A DNA stretch of 64,000 bases from assembly GCA_964526675.1 (NCBI GenBank), contig CAZGLY010000003.1, positions 50,391 to 114,390 of the forward strand, in the 5' to 3' direction. The stretch comes from CAZADA01 sp964526675. GTDB lineage: Bacteria > Pseudomonadota > Alphaproteobacteria > Caulobacterales > Maricaulaceae. Position numbers and translations under genes: made by a program. Below are positions 31,406-39,892 of this stretch, one piece after another. The stretch's first letter is position 1; each line of letters begins with the position of its first letter. The notes beneath the pieces are model-generated. The model was not told where the DNA came from and did no database searches. It saw nothing but the letters and a program-made list of their open reading frames with translations.

Positions 31406-32820
31406 GAGACCGCGCCGCCCGGGAGGGCCTCAGCCTCAACCAAGGTTGGCGGCCGCGCGGCCGCCGCCTCCGCCAAGGGCGCGGCGACGGCCGGCTCCAA
31501 GCCCCGCCAATACACAACCCAGGGCGCGCGCTTCACCGCGCCGTGGCAGACTTTGAAGTAAAACTCGTTGATCGGATTGTCCGCCCGGGCCCGCCACATC
31601 AGTTGGGGGTGATCCGCCGCAACCCGCGCCCACACGGCTTGGCCGAGCCCCTCGCCGCGGGCGCTGTCGAGCACGGCGAACTTATCGAGATAAGCGACAT
31701 CGCCCAAGCGCGTGAGAAACGCGCCCGCACGCCGTCGCTCGGTGACATAGGCCCTGGCGAGATCGAGTTCCGCCCACCAATTGGGCGCCGCGGGCCGCCC
31801 AAACGCGCCGGCCACCAAGGCCTCCACCGCGGACTGGTCGAGGGCGCTTTTGTCCGTGACGACATCAACGCGCTCGCCGCGGCGGACCATCGTGCCCGCG
31901 CCGCCATGGGTGAACAGCTCCTGCGCCAAGCCTTGCGCCGTCGTGATCGACACCGAGGACGTGAGCGGCAAATCGTCCAGCAGTTTTGCGATCTCGGTGA
32001 GCTTCAGCCGCATGCCGCCCGTGAGCCAGGACGCGTCCATGAGCGAGTCGCGGTCCGTGGCGAGGTTGATGGCGGAAATCACCCGCCCTTCTCCGTCCAA
32101 CACGCCGCCGGTCTCGGTCAAAAACACGATCTTGTAGGGCTCCAGCGCGCGCACCAGCGCCGCCACCGCGGCGTCGGCGTTGATGTTGAGCAACTGCCCG
32201 TCCTCGGCCAGCCCCAGGGACGCCAACACGGGCACGGCCCCCGCGCGGGCGGCGGAGTCCACCAAATCGAGACGCGCGCGCTCGGGCTCTCCGACCAGGC
32301 CATAGGCCCCGTCTTGAAGCCGAACCGCCTCAAACACGCCGGTGGGGATCGCCGCCGCGCGCCCGCCCGCGGCGCGCACCGCCTCCACCAAGGCAATGTT
32401 CTCAGCCATGAAGACGCGGCGGGCGACGGCCAGCGCTTCGGGCGTCGTTACGCGCAGGCCGTCGCGCTTTTCGGTCGACACGCCCGCCGCGGCGAGAGCG
32501 GCGTCGAGCTGCGGCCCGCCGCCATGGACGACGACGGGCGTCAGCCCCACCGTCTGCAAAAACGCGAGGGCGTCGGCCAAGGTCTCGCGCGCATCACGCA
32601 AAACCGCGCCGCCCACCTTGATGACGGCGAAACGGGTCTGCTCCAGCGACGAAAATCGATGCAGATACTGCCGCACTTCCTTGGCGTCGCGTAGCACGCT
32701 CAGCAAACGGACAATCGCCTCGCGCGACCCGGTCCCGCCCGCGCCGCCGGGGCGCTGGTTTGTTTGGGGCGGGGCGGCTTGGGTTGTGTGCGCTTTGGGA
32801 TCCAACGCCACGTCGCTCAC
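31402..32820 (-). CDS. argB: Bifunctional N-acetylglutamate kinase/synthase (NAGS/K)
   Basis: The 472-residue product joins an amino-acid kinase domain (about residues 60-310; FAVIKVGGAVLRDARETLAD, PVVVHGGGPQLDAALAAAGV, LLNINADAAVAALVRAL) to a C-terminal vertebrate-like N-acetyltransferase domain (about 320-450; AYVTERRRAGAFLTRLGDVA, DSARGEGLGQAVWARVAADH). It would therefore make and phosphorylate N-acetylglutamate. This fusion is known from Maricaulis and Xanthomonas. It overlaps argF' upstream and argC downstream by ATGA. Feedback inhibition by arginine is known in the family, not visible here. The first 35 residues are Pro/Gln-rich. Confidence 0.9.
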   Translation of the reverse strand: MSDVALDPKAHTTQAAPPQTNQRPGGAGGTGSREAIVRLLSVLRDAKEVRQYLHRFSSLEQTRFAVIKVGGAVLRDARETLADALAFLQTVGLTPVVVHGGGPQLDAALAAAGVSTEKRDGLRVTTPEALAVARRVFMAENIALVEAVRAAGGRAAAIPTGVFEAVRLQDGAYGLVGEPERARLDLVDSAARAGAVPVLASLGLAEDGQLLNINADAAVAALVRALEPYKIVFLTETGGVLDGEGRVISAINLATDRDSLMDASWLTGGMRLKLTEIAKLLDDLPLTSSVSITTAQGLAQELFTHGGAGTMVRRGERVDVVTDKSALDQSAVEALVAGAFGRPAAPNWWAELDLARAYVTERRRAGAFLTRLGDVAYLDKFAVLDSARGEGLGQAVWARVAADHPQLMWRARADNPINEFYFKVCHGAVKRAPWVVYWRGLEPAVAAPLAEAAAARPPTLVEAEALPGGAVS

Positions 32821-33884
32821 GACTGATGCTCCAGCGCGCCGCCCGCTTGACGCGCCACCTCCGCCATCATCGCCATTTGCACGTAAAGCCGGTTCTCAGC
32901 CTCATCGACGCCGGCGAAGGCGGGGCTGTCGGCGACGGCGTCGGTGATCTTCACATTGCGCCGCATCGGCAGGCAATGGCTCACCACGGCGTTGTTCGTG
33001 CGGGCCATTTTGTCCGCGTCGACGCGGAACCGCGCCACATCGAGGCTCGCGCGCAGCGCCTCTTCCTCCGCGCGCCGGCCGATAAACGGGAGGGCGCCCC
33101 AACTTTTGAGGTAGACGACGTCCGCGCCGTCATAGGCCGCCTCCACGTCGTCCATCACATGCACGGTGCGGCCGTGGGCCTGCGCGTCCGCGCGCGCCGC
33201 GTCCATATACCGATCGTCGAGGCGGTAGGCCGGGTGCGGCGCCAGCACGCGCACGTCGAAGCCAAACTTCGCCGCGATCATCACCGCGGAATTCGCCACC
33301 GCCGTGTTGAGCGGTTTTGGATGCGGCACCCAGGTGAGCAGAAACGTCTTGCCGTCCGTCGCCCCGAGCCCGCGCTCGGCAAAGCGCTCCTGCAAAGTCA
33401 GCATCAACGCCAACTCCTGACAGGGATGAACAATCGTCTCCATGTTGATGACGGGGACATCGGCGTAGCGCGCAAACGCGGTCAGGATCGGGTCCTCGCG
33501 CTCCACCGCCCAATTCTGGAACTTCGGAAACGCCCGAACCGCAATCAGGTCGACATAGCGGGAAAGCACCCGGGCCGCCTCCTTCGCGTGCTCTTCCGCG
33601 TCGCCGTCCATGACCACGCCTTCGACCGCCTCAATAGGCCAGGACGACTGGCCCGGCTCCAGCACGATCGCCTGAGCGCCCAAGCGGGCGGCGCCAACCT
33701 GGAAGGACGTGCGGGTGCGCAGGCTCGGATTGAAGAACACCAGCGCCAGCGTCTTGCCCGCCAAGGCCAACGGGCCGCTCGCGTCCGCCGCGGGCCGCGC
33801 GCCGCGCTTATAGGCGGCGGCGTCATCCAACAGCGCTTGGAGCTCAGCGCGGGACCAATCGGCGGTTGTCAGGAAATGGCGCAT
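32817..33884 (-). CDS. argF': N-acetylornithine carbamoyltransferase (ArgF')
   Basis: This transcarbamylase appears to use N-acetyl-L-ornithine and to form N-acetylcitrulline. The 355-residue product has carbamoyl-phosphate loop FFNPSLRTRTSFQVGAARLG, WPIEAVEGVVMDGDAEEHAK, VRAFPKFQNWAVEREDPILT, VINMETIVHPCQELALMLTL and SHCLPMRRNVKITDAVADSP. The long E-x-x-VMDGD-x-EEH insertion and LPMRRN are features I associate with acetylornithine rather than ornithine transcarbamylases. A deacetylase (ArgE type) would be needed later and is not in the window. It lies 7 bp after the FAH gene and overlaps the NAGS/K gene. Confidence 0.85.
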   Translation of the reverse strand: MRHFLTTADWSRAELQALLDDAAAYKRGARPAADASGPLALAGKTLALVFFNPSLRTRTSFQVGAARLGAQAIVLEPGQSSWPIEAVEGVVMDGDAEEHAKEAARVLSRYVDLIAVRAFPKFQNWAVEREDPILTAFARYADVPVINMETIVHPCQELALMLTLQERFAERGLGATDGKTFLLTWVPHPKPLNTAVANSAVMIAAKFGFDVRVLAPHPAYRLDDRYMDAARADAQAHGRTVHVMDDVEAAYDGADVVYLKSWGALPFIGRRAEEEALRASLDVARFRVDADKMARTNNAVVSHCLPMRRNVKITDAVADSPAFAGVDEAENRLYVQMAMMAEVARQAGGALEHQS

Positions 33885-33891
33885 GCGCGGC

Positions 33892-34914
33892 TCAGCTCAC
33901 CGGCTCATAGGGGGTCACCCGCTGATCGATCGCGCCGAAGATCGAGCGTCCTTTGGTGTCGCGCATTTCAATCTCGATGCGGTCTCCATAGCTCAGAAAC
34001 GGGGTGGCGGGTTTGCCGTTGAGAACCGTCTCCGCCATGCGCTGCTCCGCGATGCAGGAATAGCCCGCGCCGCCTTCGCTGACCGGGCGCCCCGGCCCGC
34101 CGTCCGGACCACGATTGGACACCGTGCCCGAACCGATCAACGCGCCGGCGCTCAAATGGCGGGTCTTCGCGGCGTGAGCGATCAACGTGGGAAAGTCGAA
34201 GGTCATGTCGGCGCCGGCGTTGGGCTGGCCGAACACCAGACCGTTGATACGGCTGATCAAGGGCAAATGAGCCTTGCCGCCATCCCAGGACACGCCCAGT
34301 TCGTCCGGCGTGGCGACGCAGGGCGCGAAGGCGCTGGCGGGCTTGGATTGAAAGAAGCCGAATCCCTTCGCCAATTCGTCAGGGATCAACCCGCGCAGCG
34401 ACACGTCATTGACCAGCGTTATGAGCTTAATGCGATCACGCGCGAGACCGGCGCTGATCCCCATCGGCGTGTCGTCGAGAACAACCGCGACCTCCGCCTC
34501 GAAGTCGACCCCCCAGCCTTCCGACTTGGGCACTTCGATCGGGTCGGTCGGGCCCAGGAGGTTGTCCGATCCCCCCTGATACATCAGCGGATCTGTCCAG
34601 AAGCTGTCCGGCAGCGTCGCGCCGCGCGCGCGCCGCACCAGCTCCACATGGTTCACATAGGCTGATCCATCGGCCCACTGATACGCCCGCGGCAACGGCG
34701 CGGCGCAGGCTTCCGGCTCAAACGCGAAGCCGTCAACCGATCCGTCATTGAGATCGATCGAGAGGCGGCGCAGTTCCGGCTCCAGGGAGTCCCATTCGTC
34801 GAGGGCGGCCTGCAGCGTCGGCGCGACGGCGCGCGCCTCCACCGCGCGGCTCAGATCCCGCGACACCACGACCAGCAAACCGTCACGGCCGGATTTCAAA
34901 CTGGCGAGCTTCAT
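33892..34914 (-). CDS. Fumarylacetoacetate hydrolase family protein
   Basis: Start MKLASLKSGRDGLLVVVSRD at 34914 has GGAG 4 bases upstream. The 340-residue product has a short N-terminal domain and the FAH catalytic fold: ADGSAYVNHVELVRRARGAT, PLMYQGGSDNLLGPTDPIEV, DFEAEVAVVLDDTPMGISAG (metal-binding E-x-E region) and GSGTVSNRGPDGGPGRPVSE. Such enzymes cleave C-C bonds in 2-oxo acids of aromatic catabolism, for example in tyrosine breakdown. It is the first gene of the tightly packed operon leading into argF', which is metabolically unexpected. No other tyrosine-degradation gene is adjacent. Confidence 0.88.
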   Translation of the reverse strand: MKLASLKSGRDGLLVVVSRDLSRAVEARAVAPTLQAALDEWDSLEPELRRLSIDLNDGSVDGFAFEPEACAAPLPRAYQWADGSAYVNHVELVRRARGATLPDSFWTDPLMYQGGSDNLLGPTDPIEVPKSEGWGVDFEAEVAVVLDDTPMGISAGLARDRIKLITLVNDVSLRGLIPDELAKGFGFFQSKPASAFAPCVATPDELGVSWDGGKAHLPLISRINGLVFGQPNAGADMTFDFPTLIAHAAKTRHLSAGALIGSGTVSNRGPDGGPGRPVSEGGAGYSCIAEQRMAETVLNGKPATPFLSYGDRIEIEMRDTKGRSIFGAIDQRVTPYEPVS

Positions 34915-35077
34915 CGTCTCCAAAGACTTGGCTCGCCGGCGCGCGAGGCGACCAGGGACGGGCCAGGGCGACGGCGACGACAGGGCGGTGAGGCCACGCC
35001 GCCGGGGGTCTCCCGCGCGTGGTCATGACCGCCCCCCCCTAGATCACACTCCCAGCCTGACGCCAAGCGCCCGCGGG

Positions 35078-35341
35078 TCAGCGCGTTCCGAAGATCCGAC
35101 GCGGTTTCGGCTTGAACCCGATGAGCACGACGATCAAACACACCGCCAGCCACGCCGCCGCGGCGAAGTAGCCGCCAAGACCATCGCCGCCGTAGGCTTG
35201 CATGATCAACGGCGCGCCCGCGATCGCCCCGGAGGCCCCGCCGACGCGCGCTGCGTCGCGCCAGCCAAACGCGGTCCCCCGCCGGCGGCCTTGGCGCCAT
35301 TGCTCGCTGCCAACGCGTTCATAAATGCCGGTCTCATACAT
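35078..35341 (-). CDS. Small hypothetical membrane protein
   Basis: The ATG at 35341 (MYETGIYERVGSEQWRQGRR) is favoured because AGGAG stands 6 bases upstream; the ATG at 35347 would touch the site. The 87-residue product has a basic N-terminal half, a short apolar stretch (GASGAIAGAPLIMQAYGG) and one strong membrane segment near the C-terminus (GYFAAAAWLAVCLIVVLIGF) ending KPKPRRIFGTR. I do not recognise a family. The gap of 163 bp to the FAH gene holds no clear feature. Confidence 0.55.
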   Translation of the reverse strand: MYETGIYERVGSEQWRQGRRRGTAFGWRDAARVGGASGAIAGAPLIMQAYGGDGLGGYFAAAAWLAVCLIVVLIGFKPKPRRIFGTR

Positions 35342-35529
35342 CCGCATCTCCTGCTTCTGGGAGTTTCAGATCCGTTGACGGCGGAGGAGCAATTTTAGGG
35401 CCGCAGCGACGGGATCCGCGACAGCGCGGCGACTCTCGTGGTTAACAGACGAGCCCGACCCTCCATCGAGAGCGCCCGGGTCGGACGCGCCCGTCCCCTT
35501 TTGGACACCAGCGGCCATGCGAGGTGGTG

Positions 35530-36321
35530 ATGACTGATCCCCAACCCGACGACGTCGCCGCGCCCGTGGCCGGCGGTGACGCGGTCGACGGCGACGTGAG
35601 TGGCGATGTGAGCGGCGACTGGGCGTTCGCCCCGCCGAAACCGGCGTCGCTGAGGATCGCCGGCCAGAGCACGGCGTTTCCGGTTGGCCGCGTCTTCTGC
35701 ATCGGCCGCAACTATGACGCGCACGCGCGCGAAATGGACTCACCGGCGCGCGCGGTTGTGTTCATGAAGCCGCCATCGGCGGTGGTTCCGCTGCGCGATG
35801 CCGAGGATCCGGACCCCGCGCCGGCGTCGCTTCCGCGGCCAGCGGCGACGCAGCGCCTCGACCACGAGGTCGAACTGGTGCTCGCGATCGGACCCCACGC
35901 GGCGCCCATCGCGGATGACGCGTCGGCGCGTGCGGCGATCTTCGGCTATGGCGTTGGCGTGGACCTGACGCGCCGCGACGCGCAATTCGCCGCCAAAGAC
36001 GCTGGAGAACCATGGGAGGCCGCGAAAGCGTTCGACGCGTCCGCGCCCGCGGGGCCCGTCATCCCAGCCGCGCGCATCGGCCACCCGCGCTCCGGGACGA
36101 TTTGGTGCGACGTCAATGGGCAACGGCGCCAAGACGGCGATCTCGCCGACATGCTGCTCGCGCCCGAGGCGTTGTTGATCGCGATCAGCGCCACGTGGCG
36201 TCTGCAGGCTGGCGATTTGGTGTTCACGGGCACGCCGGCGGGCGTTGGCCCGCTGAACGCCGGCGACGAGGTGCGCGCCGGCGTTTCCGGTGTCGGCGCC
36301 ATCGCCTTTCGCATGGCGTGA
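35530..36321 (+). CDS. FAH-fold hydrolase (fumarylpyruvate hydrolase-like)
   Basis: ATG 35530 is preferred over two in-frame GTG codons just upstream (GAGG ahead). After an acidic 30-residue leader with a VSGD repeat, the 263-residue product shows the FAH catalytic fold: GRVFCIGRNYDAHAREMDSP, VFMKPPSAVVPL, RLDHEVELVLAIG (metal ligands E-x-E), GYGVGVDLTRRDAQFAAKDA and DLVFTGTPAGVGPLNAGDEV. This arrangement is that of fumarylpyruvate or acylpyruvate hydrolases (FAHD1-like). It is distinct from the larger FAH gene at 33892. No partner genes for gentisate or homogentisate breakdown are next to it. Confidence 0.85.
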   Translation: MTDPQPDDVAAPVAGGDAVDGDVSGDVSGDWAFAPPKPASLRIAGQSTAFPVGRVFCIGRNYDAHAREMDSPARAVVFMKPPSAVVPLRDAEDPDPAPASLPRPAATQRLDHEVELVLAIGPHAAPIADDASARAAIFGYGVGVDLTRRDAQFAAKDAGEPWEAAKAFDASAPAGPVIPAARIGHPRSGTIWCDVNGQRRQDGDLADMLLAPEALLIAISATWRLQAGDLVFTGTPAGVGPLNAGDEVRAGVSGVGAIAFRMA

Positions 36322-36334
36322 CGCACGACCAAAC

Positions 36335-36805
36335 TCAGGGCCGGCGGCGCGTCCGAACGCCCTTGCCGCGCCCCGCGGCGTAAGCCAACCAATCGCCGCC
36401 GGGAACCCGCGGCGCGCGCGCCGTCCCGGTCCACACATAGACCCACGCCCACGCCCGCGGATGCGCGAGCCTCAACCAAGACCGGACGTAGACGGAGCGC
36501 TCCAAAGCGGTCGGCTCCACGTCCTCAAACGCGTCGATGCGGGCCCCAAGCGCCGGCTGCTCGAGCCGCAGGAGATCGCCCTCGACCACGCCGTCGCCCG
36601 GAACAAACCCTGGATACGCCCCCAAGTCCCGCAGATCGCCTCGAAGCTGACAGGGGCCCAGCGCGTGCAGACCTCCGGCCAAGCCTAACGCCTTCCAGCG
36701 CGCCGCCGCCGGACGCAAAAGGCCATAAGCGGCGATGAAATCCCCCCGTCGAAACGCGCCCGCGTCGGCCCTCCCCGCCCAGATTTGACCACGCTGCTGG
36801 TTCAC
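36335..36805 (-). CDS. Gamma-glutamylcyclotransferase-like (AIG2/GGCT fold) protein
   Basis: The 156-residue product carries the GGCT substrate loop as YGLLRPAAARW (usually YGSL), the middle GPCQLRGDLRDLGAYPGFVP and the likely catalytic acidic segment LGARIDAFEDVEPTALERSV, ending in AWAWVYVWTG. The fold releases 5-oxoproline from gamma-glutamyl compounds in characterised members, but the loop Ser-to-Leu change leaves activity uncertain. It converges on the FAH-fold hydrolase gene with 13 bp between stops. Upstream is a 235-bp gap to the divergent coiled-coil gene in which I see no convincing gene. Confidence 0.78.
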   Translation of the reverse strand: MNQQRGQIWAGRADAGAFRRGDFIAAYGLLRPAAARWKALGLAGGLHALGPCQLRGDLRDLGAYPGFVPGDGVVEGDLLRLEQPALGARIDAFEDVEPTALERSVYVRSWLRLAHPRAWAWVYVWTGTARAPRVPGGDWLAYAAGRGKGVRTRRRP

Positions 36806-37040
36806 GTTGCCTCCACCGGCGACGCTGCTCTTGCGCCGCTGTTTGAAAACGACACCGAGTCATGGCGATGAAGACGCGCGCTATGGCTGCATTTCAACGT
36901 CGGCGCTTGACGGAGGGTGTACCCTGTGCGCAGGTGCTGGTACAGACTGGGGATAGTCGCGTGCAGTGCACCACGCGCACCGATCGGGTGCGTCCAACGA
37001 GCACACGTTTGGCGCTAAAGAATGAGACGCCCAGCACACC

Positions 37041-39212
37041 ATGACATCGGCTAAGCCTCCTGATCCCGGCATCGATTTCGACGCCATGACCCCTTCCCGT
37101 TCGGTCGCTCCGGACGCGCCCCCGGTGAGCGCGGCGCGACGCGACGACAGCAGCGCCGCGCGGCGGCCGTCCGTTCGGTCGCGCCCGGCGCCGAGCGGCG
37201 GCTCGACGCGCCGCGACACGCCGGCGGCGGCGCATTGGCTGTTGATGGCGTCGTTCATCGTCGCCCTCGCCTGGTCCGGCGGCGCGGCGGCTTATGTTCT
37301 CGGATTTTATGGCGTGAGCACCGTGACCGGCGGCGGTCCGGAGCGTGTGCTGGGCTTTGCGTTTATTGTGCTTGGTCCTGCGTTGATCTTGGTGACGCTG
37401 GGCGTGGTGACGAGTGAGTTCCTGCGTTTGGCGTCCGTTGCGCAGTCAATTGACGTGGCCACGCGGCGGCTCGCCGCGCCGGTCGATCACGCCCAAGGCG
37501 ACGCCCGGCGGCTGGCCGACATCATCGCCCAAGAGGTCGAGCGCGTGAGCCGGTCGGCCGAAGGCGCGCTTGGGCAGTTGGGCGCGATGGAAGAAGTGCT
37601 GCGCCATCACGCGGAGTCGGTGAACGCGGCCTCCGGCGGCGCGCGGGAGGAAGTCGACAAGCTGATTGAGGACTTGCGGTCCCAGCGCGACACGCTCGGC
37701 GGCATGACCCAGAGTCTCGGCACCGAGGCGGAACGCATCTCTCAATCGATCGACCGTCAGGCGGAAATGGTCTCCGCGGCGGCCGACCTCGCCGCCGCCC
37801 ACGCCGAAGAAGGGCGGGAAATGCTGGAGCGCGGCGCGGAGCGCCTGCAGTCGAGCGCCAGTGAGGCCCAGCAGTCCGGCGAGAAAGCCGCGTTCGCGAT
37901 CTCCGAGCAAATGCGCGACATGGAAGCGCTCGTCTCGGCCCTCGACGAACGCGCCGCGCGGCTGGAAAACCTGGCGAAATCGCAACAGGACAATTTGCGG
38001 ATCGCCCAAAGCACCGCCCACGAACTCAATCTCGCGGCCGAAGCCGGCGTGACGGCCATGCAGGCCGCCGTGGATTCCGCTGTGGATCAGGCGCGCCGGC
38101 TCAGCGACATGACCGAGCAGGAAATGCGCGCGATCTCCAGCAAAAGCGCTGAAGACATCGAGCGCGTGCGCGCCGCGGCCGACGCCGCGCGCCTGTCGGC
38201 GGAAAACTCCGGACGCGCCCTGGAAGCGAGTTCCGCGCGCTTGATGGAGCGCATCGAGCAACTGAACGACGCCACCGTCCACATGTCTCACCAGCTGGAC
38301 GAAGCCGCGCAATCGCGCGTGCAGCCCTTGCCGCACCCCGGCGATCGGCGGTTCGAGGCTGATTACGGGGAACGTGGCGGCTTCCCCCGTTCGGAACGGT
38401 ACGAGGCGGACGCCCGTTTGCCGGCTCGTCGGGAACCGCGCACACGCCGCTACAGCGACGACGGCTATGACGCGCGCGAGCGGCCGCGGTCCGCGCCGCC
38501 GCGGGAGCGGGAGCGGGATGCGGACCCGTTCGCGCCGCGCGATTTCATTGACGACCCCATCACCCGTCCCGGCTCTGATCCGCGGCAAGAGCGCCGCGCG
38601 AGCCGTGATGAGTTCAACGCCGGCGTGAACGGCCGCGGCGGCTATGACGACGGGTACGCGGACGACGGCGATGGCTTCGGGGGCTATGGGCACGCGGACG
38701 CGGATCCGGCCGGACGACGCCATGACAACCTCCCCACCGCTTCCACCCTGCGCCCCATGCCGGACGCCGATGGCGACGAGGCGGGATGGCGCTGGCGTGA
38801 TCTCTTGCGCAGCATTGACGAAGGCGGATCGGGCGCGCCGGCGCGCGGGGGCGGCGGGGGCGGCGCTGGGGCGGACGCGGTCGTATCCGCGCTGCGCCGG
38901 GCGGGCGTCGATCCCGCGCGGGCGCTTGATCCCGACATGACCGCGCGCATTGCGCGGGCGCGCCGCCGGGCGGGCGCGGGCGAGGCGCGCGCGCTGGTGT
39001 TGGACGGCGCCATGTCGGATGTGCGGCGGACCGCTTCGGCTTTGTCCGCCGATCCCACGCTGCGCGGCCGCGCGGAGGGCTTTTTGGACGAGCACGCGCG
39101 CATGGTGCGCCGCGCGGTGGACCAGAACGACGTGGCGGGGTTGAGCGCGTTGCTCGACACCGATCCGGGCCGCGCCTATCTGCTGATCGACGCCGCGCTC
39201 GCCGACGTTTAG
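37041..39212 (+). CDS. TipN-like membrane-anchored coiled-coil protein
   Basis: The 723-residue product has two membrane segments at about 68-90 and 100-130 (HWLLMASFIVALAWSGGAAA; VLGFAFIVLGPALILVTLGV). A long coiled coil of about 280 residues follows (VDKLIEDLRSQRDTLGGMTQ, SEQMRDMEALVSALDERAAR), then a 150-residue Arg/Asp/Gly-rich disordered stretch. The conserved-looking C-terminal domain has WRWRDLLRSIDEGG and ends LLDTDPGRAYLLIDAALADV. Two N-terminal membrane helices plus a large cytoplasmic coiled coil is the layout of TipN, the new-pole marker that sets flagellum position in Caulobacter. Sequence identity to TipN was not tested, so the name is tentative. Confidence 0.5.
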   Translation: MTSAKPPDPGIDFDAMTPSRSVAPDAPPVSAARRDDSSAARRPSVRSRPAPSGGSTRRDTPAAAHWLLMASFIVALAWSGGAAAYVLGFYGVSTVTGGGPERVLGFAFIVLGPALILVTLGVVTSEFLRLASVAQSIDVATRRLAAPVDHAQGDARRLADIIAQEVERVSRSAEGALGQLGAMEEVLRHHAESVNAASGGAREEVDKLIEDLRSQRDTLGGMTQSLGTEAERISQSIDRQAEMVSAAADLAAAHAEEGREMLERGAERLQSSASEAQQSGEKAAFAISEQMRDMEALVSALDERAARLENLAKSQQDNLRIAQSTAHELNLAAEAGVTAMQAAVDSAVDQARRLSDMTEQEMRAISSKSAEDIERVRAAADAARLSAENSGRALEASSARLMERIEQLNDATVHMSHQLDEAAQSRVQPLPHPGDRRFEADYGERGGFPRSERYEADARLPARREPRTRRYSDDGYDARERPRSAPPRERERDADPFAPRDFIDDPITRPGSDPRQERRASRDEFNAGVNGRGGYDDGYADDGDGFGGYGHADADPAGRRHDNLPTASTLRPMPDADGDEAGWRWRDLLRSIDEGGSGAPARGGGGGGAGADAVVSALRRAGVDPARALDPDMTARIARARRRAGAGEARALVLDGAMSDVRRTASALSADPTLRGRAEGFLDEHARMVRRAVDQNDVAGLSALLDTDPGRAYLLIDAALADV

Positions 39213-39223
39213 CGGCTCCGTCG

Positions 39224-39892
39224 TCAGCCTTCCGCGGCGCCGTCGGCCGGGAGGGCGTCACGGGTCCACGCGGCGATCTCGGCCGCCACGCTTTCAGCCG
39301 TCTGGGACAGCGCTTTTGCGATCGCGGCGGCGCCGTCGGCCCGTTCGACCGGCGTCGTTTTGACGAAGGTGCGCGCGCCGATGAGCCGTCGGTCGCGCAA
39401 ATCCACCAGCCGCGCCGCCACCGCCACGCGCACGTCCCGCACGTCGCCGCGATCGGACACCGCTTCGAAAGCGCGTATGGCTGTGGCCAGGTCGTGCTCC
39501 GCCGCCACGCCGTCGCCTGACATCGCGGCCGTCACATCCGGAGCGGCTCTGTCGACCGCGTCCGCCAAGACTTGCTGAAAGAGCGCGGGCAGAGCGCCAT
39601 CCCACCGGGCGCCCGCCACCACCGCGACGTCCCCGTCGGCCCGCGCGAGGGCGATGCGATCCGACGACAGCGACGCCGGCGCAGTGGGACGACCGACCTT
39701 GACCACCCGCAGCGGCGCGCCCGCCGCGCCTGAGACGGTCGGCGCATCTCGATCCTCAAAGGCCGCCTCGTCATAAGCGGCCGCTAAACGGTAAACCAAG
39801 GGAGGCGGCCCCGCCTCCGGCAACACCGACACGCACGCGGCGGTCGCGGCCGCGAGCAACAGCGATCCGCCAAGCCAGACCGGTCGGCTCAT
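39224..39892 (-). CDS. ABC-type transport auxiliary lipoprotein (PqiC/MlaD partner)
   Basis: The 222-residue product has a lipoprotein signal ending in ATAACVSVLP (Cys20). The body matches the ABC-type transport auxiliary family: PPLVYRLAAAYDEAAFEDRD, LRVVKVGRPTAPASLSSDRI and VVAGARWDGALPALFQQVLA, then RLVDLRDRRLIGARTFVKTT. Such lipoproteins work with MCE transporters as an outer-membrane or periplasmic part. Its start overlaps the mlaD-like stop by ATGA and it is the last gene of the four-gene lipid transport operon. It converges on the TipN-like gene with 11 bp between stops. Confidence 0.85.
   Translation of the reverse strand: MSRPVWLGGSLLLAAATAACVSVLPEAGPPPLVYRLAAAYDEAAFEDRDAPTVSGAAGAPLRVVKVGRPTAPASLSSDRIALARADGDVAVVAGARWDGALPALFQQVLADAVDRAAPDVTAAMSGDGVAAEHDLATAIRAFEAVSDRGDVRDVRVAVAARLVDLRDRRLIGARTFVKTTPVERADGAAAIAKALSQTAESVAAEIAAWTRDALPADGAAEG

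Noticed and set aside
36862..37044. 60-codon plus-strand frame ending with an ATGA overlap on the TipN-like gene
   Set aside because: The overlap looks attractive, but there is no ribosome-binding site and the product has no secondary-structure pattern or family resemblance.
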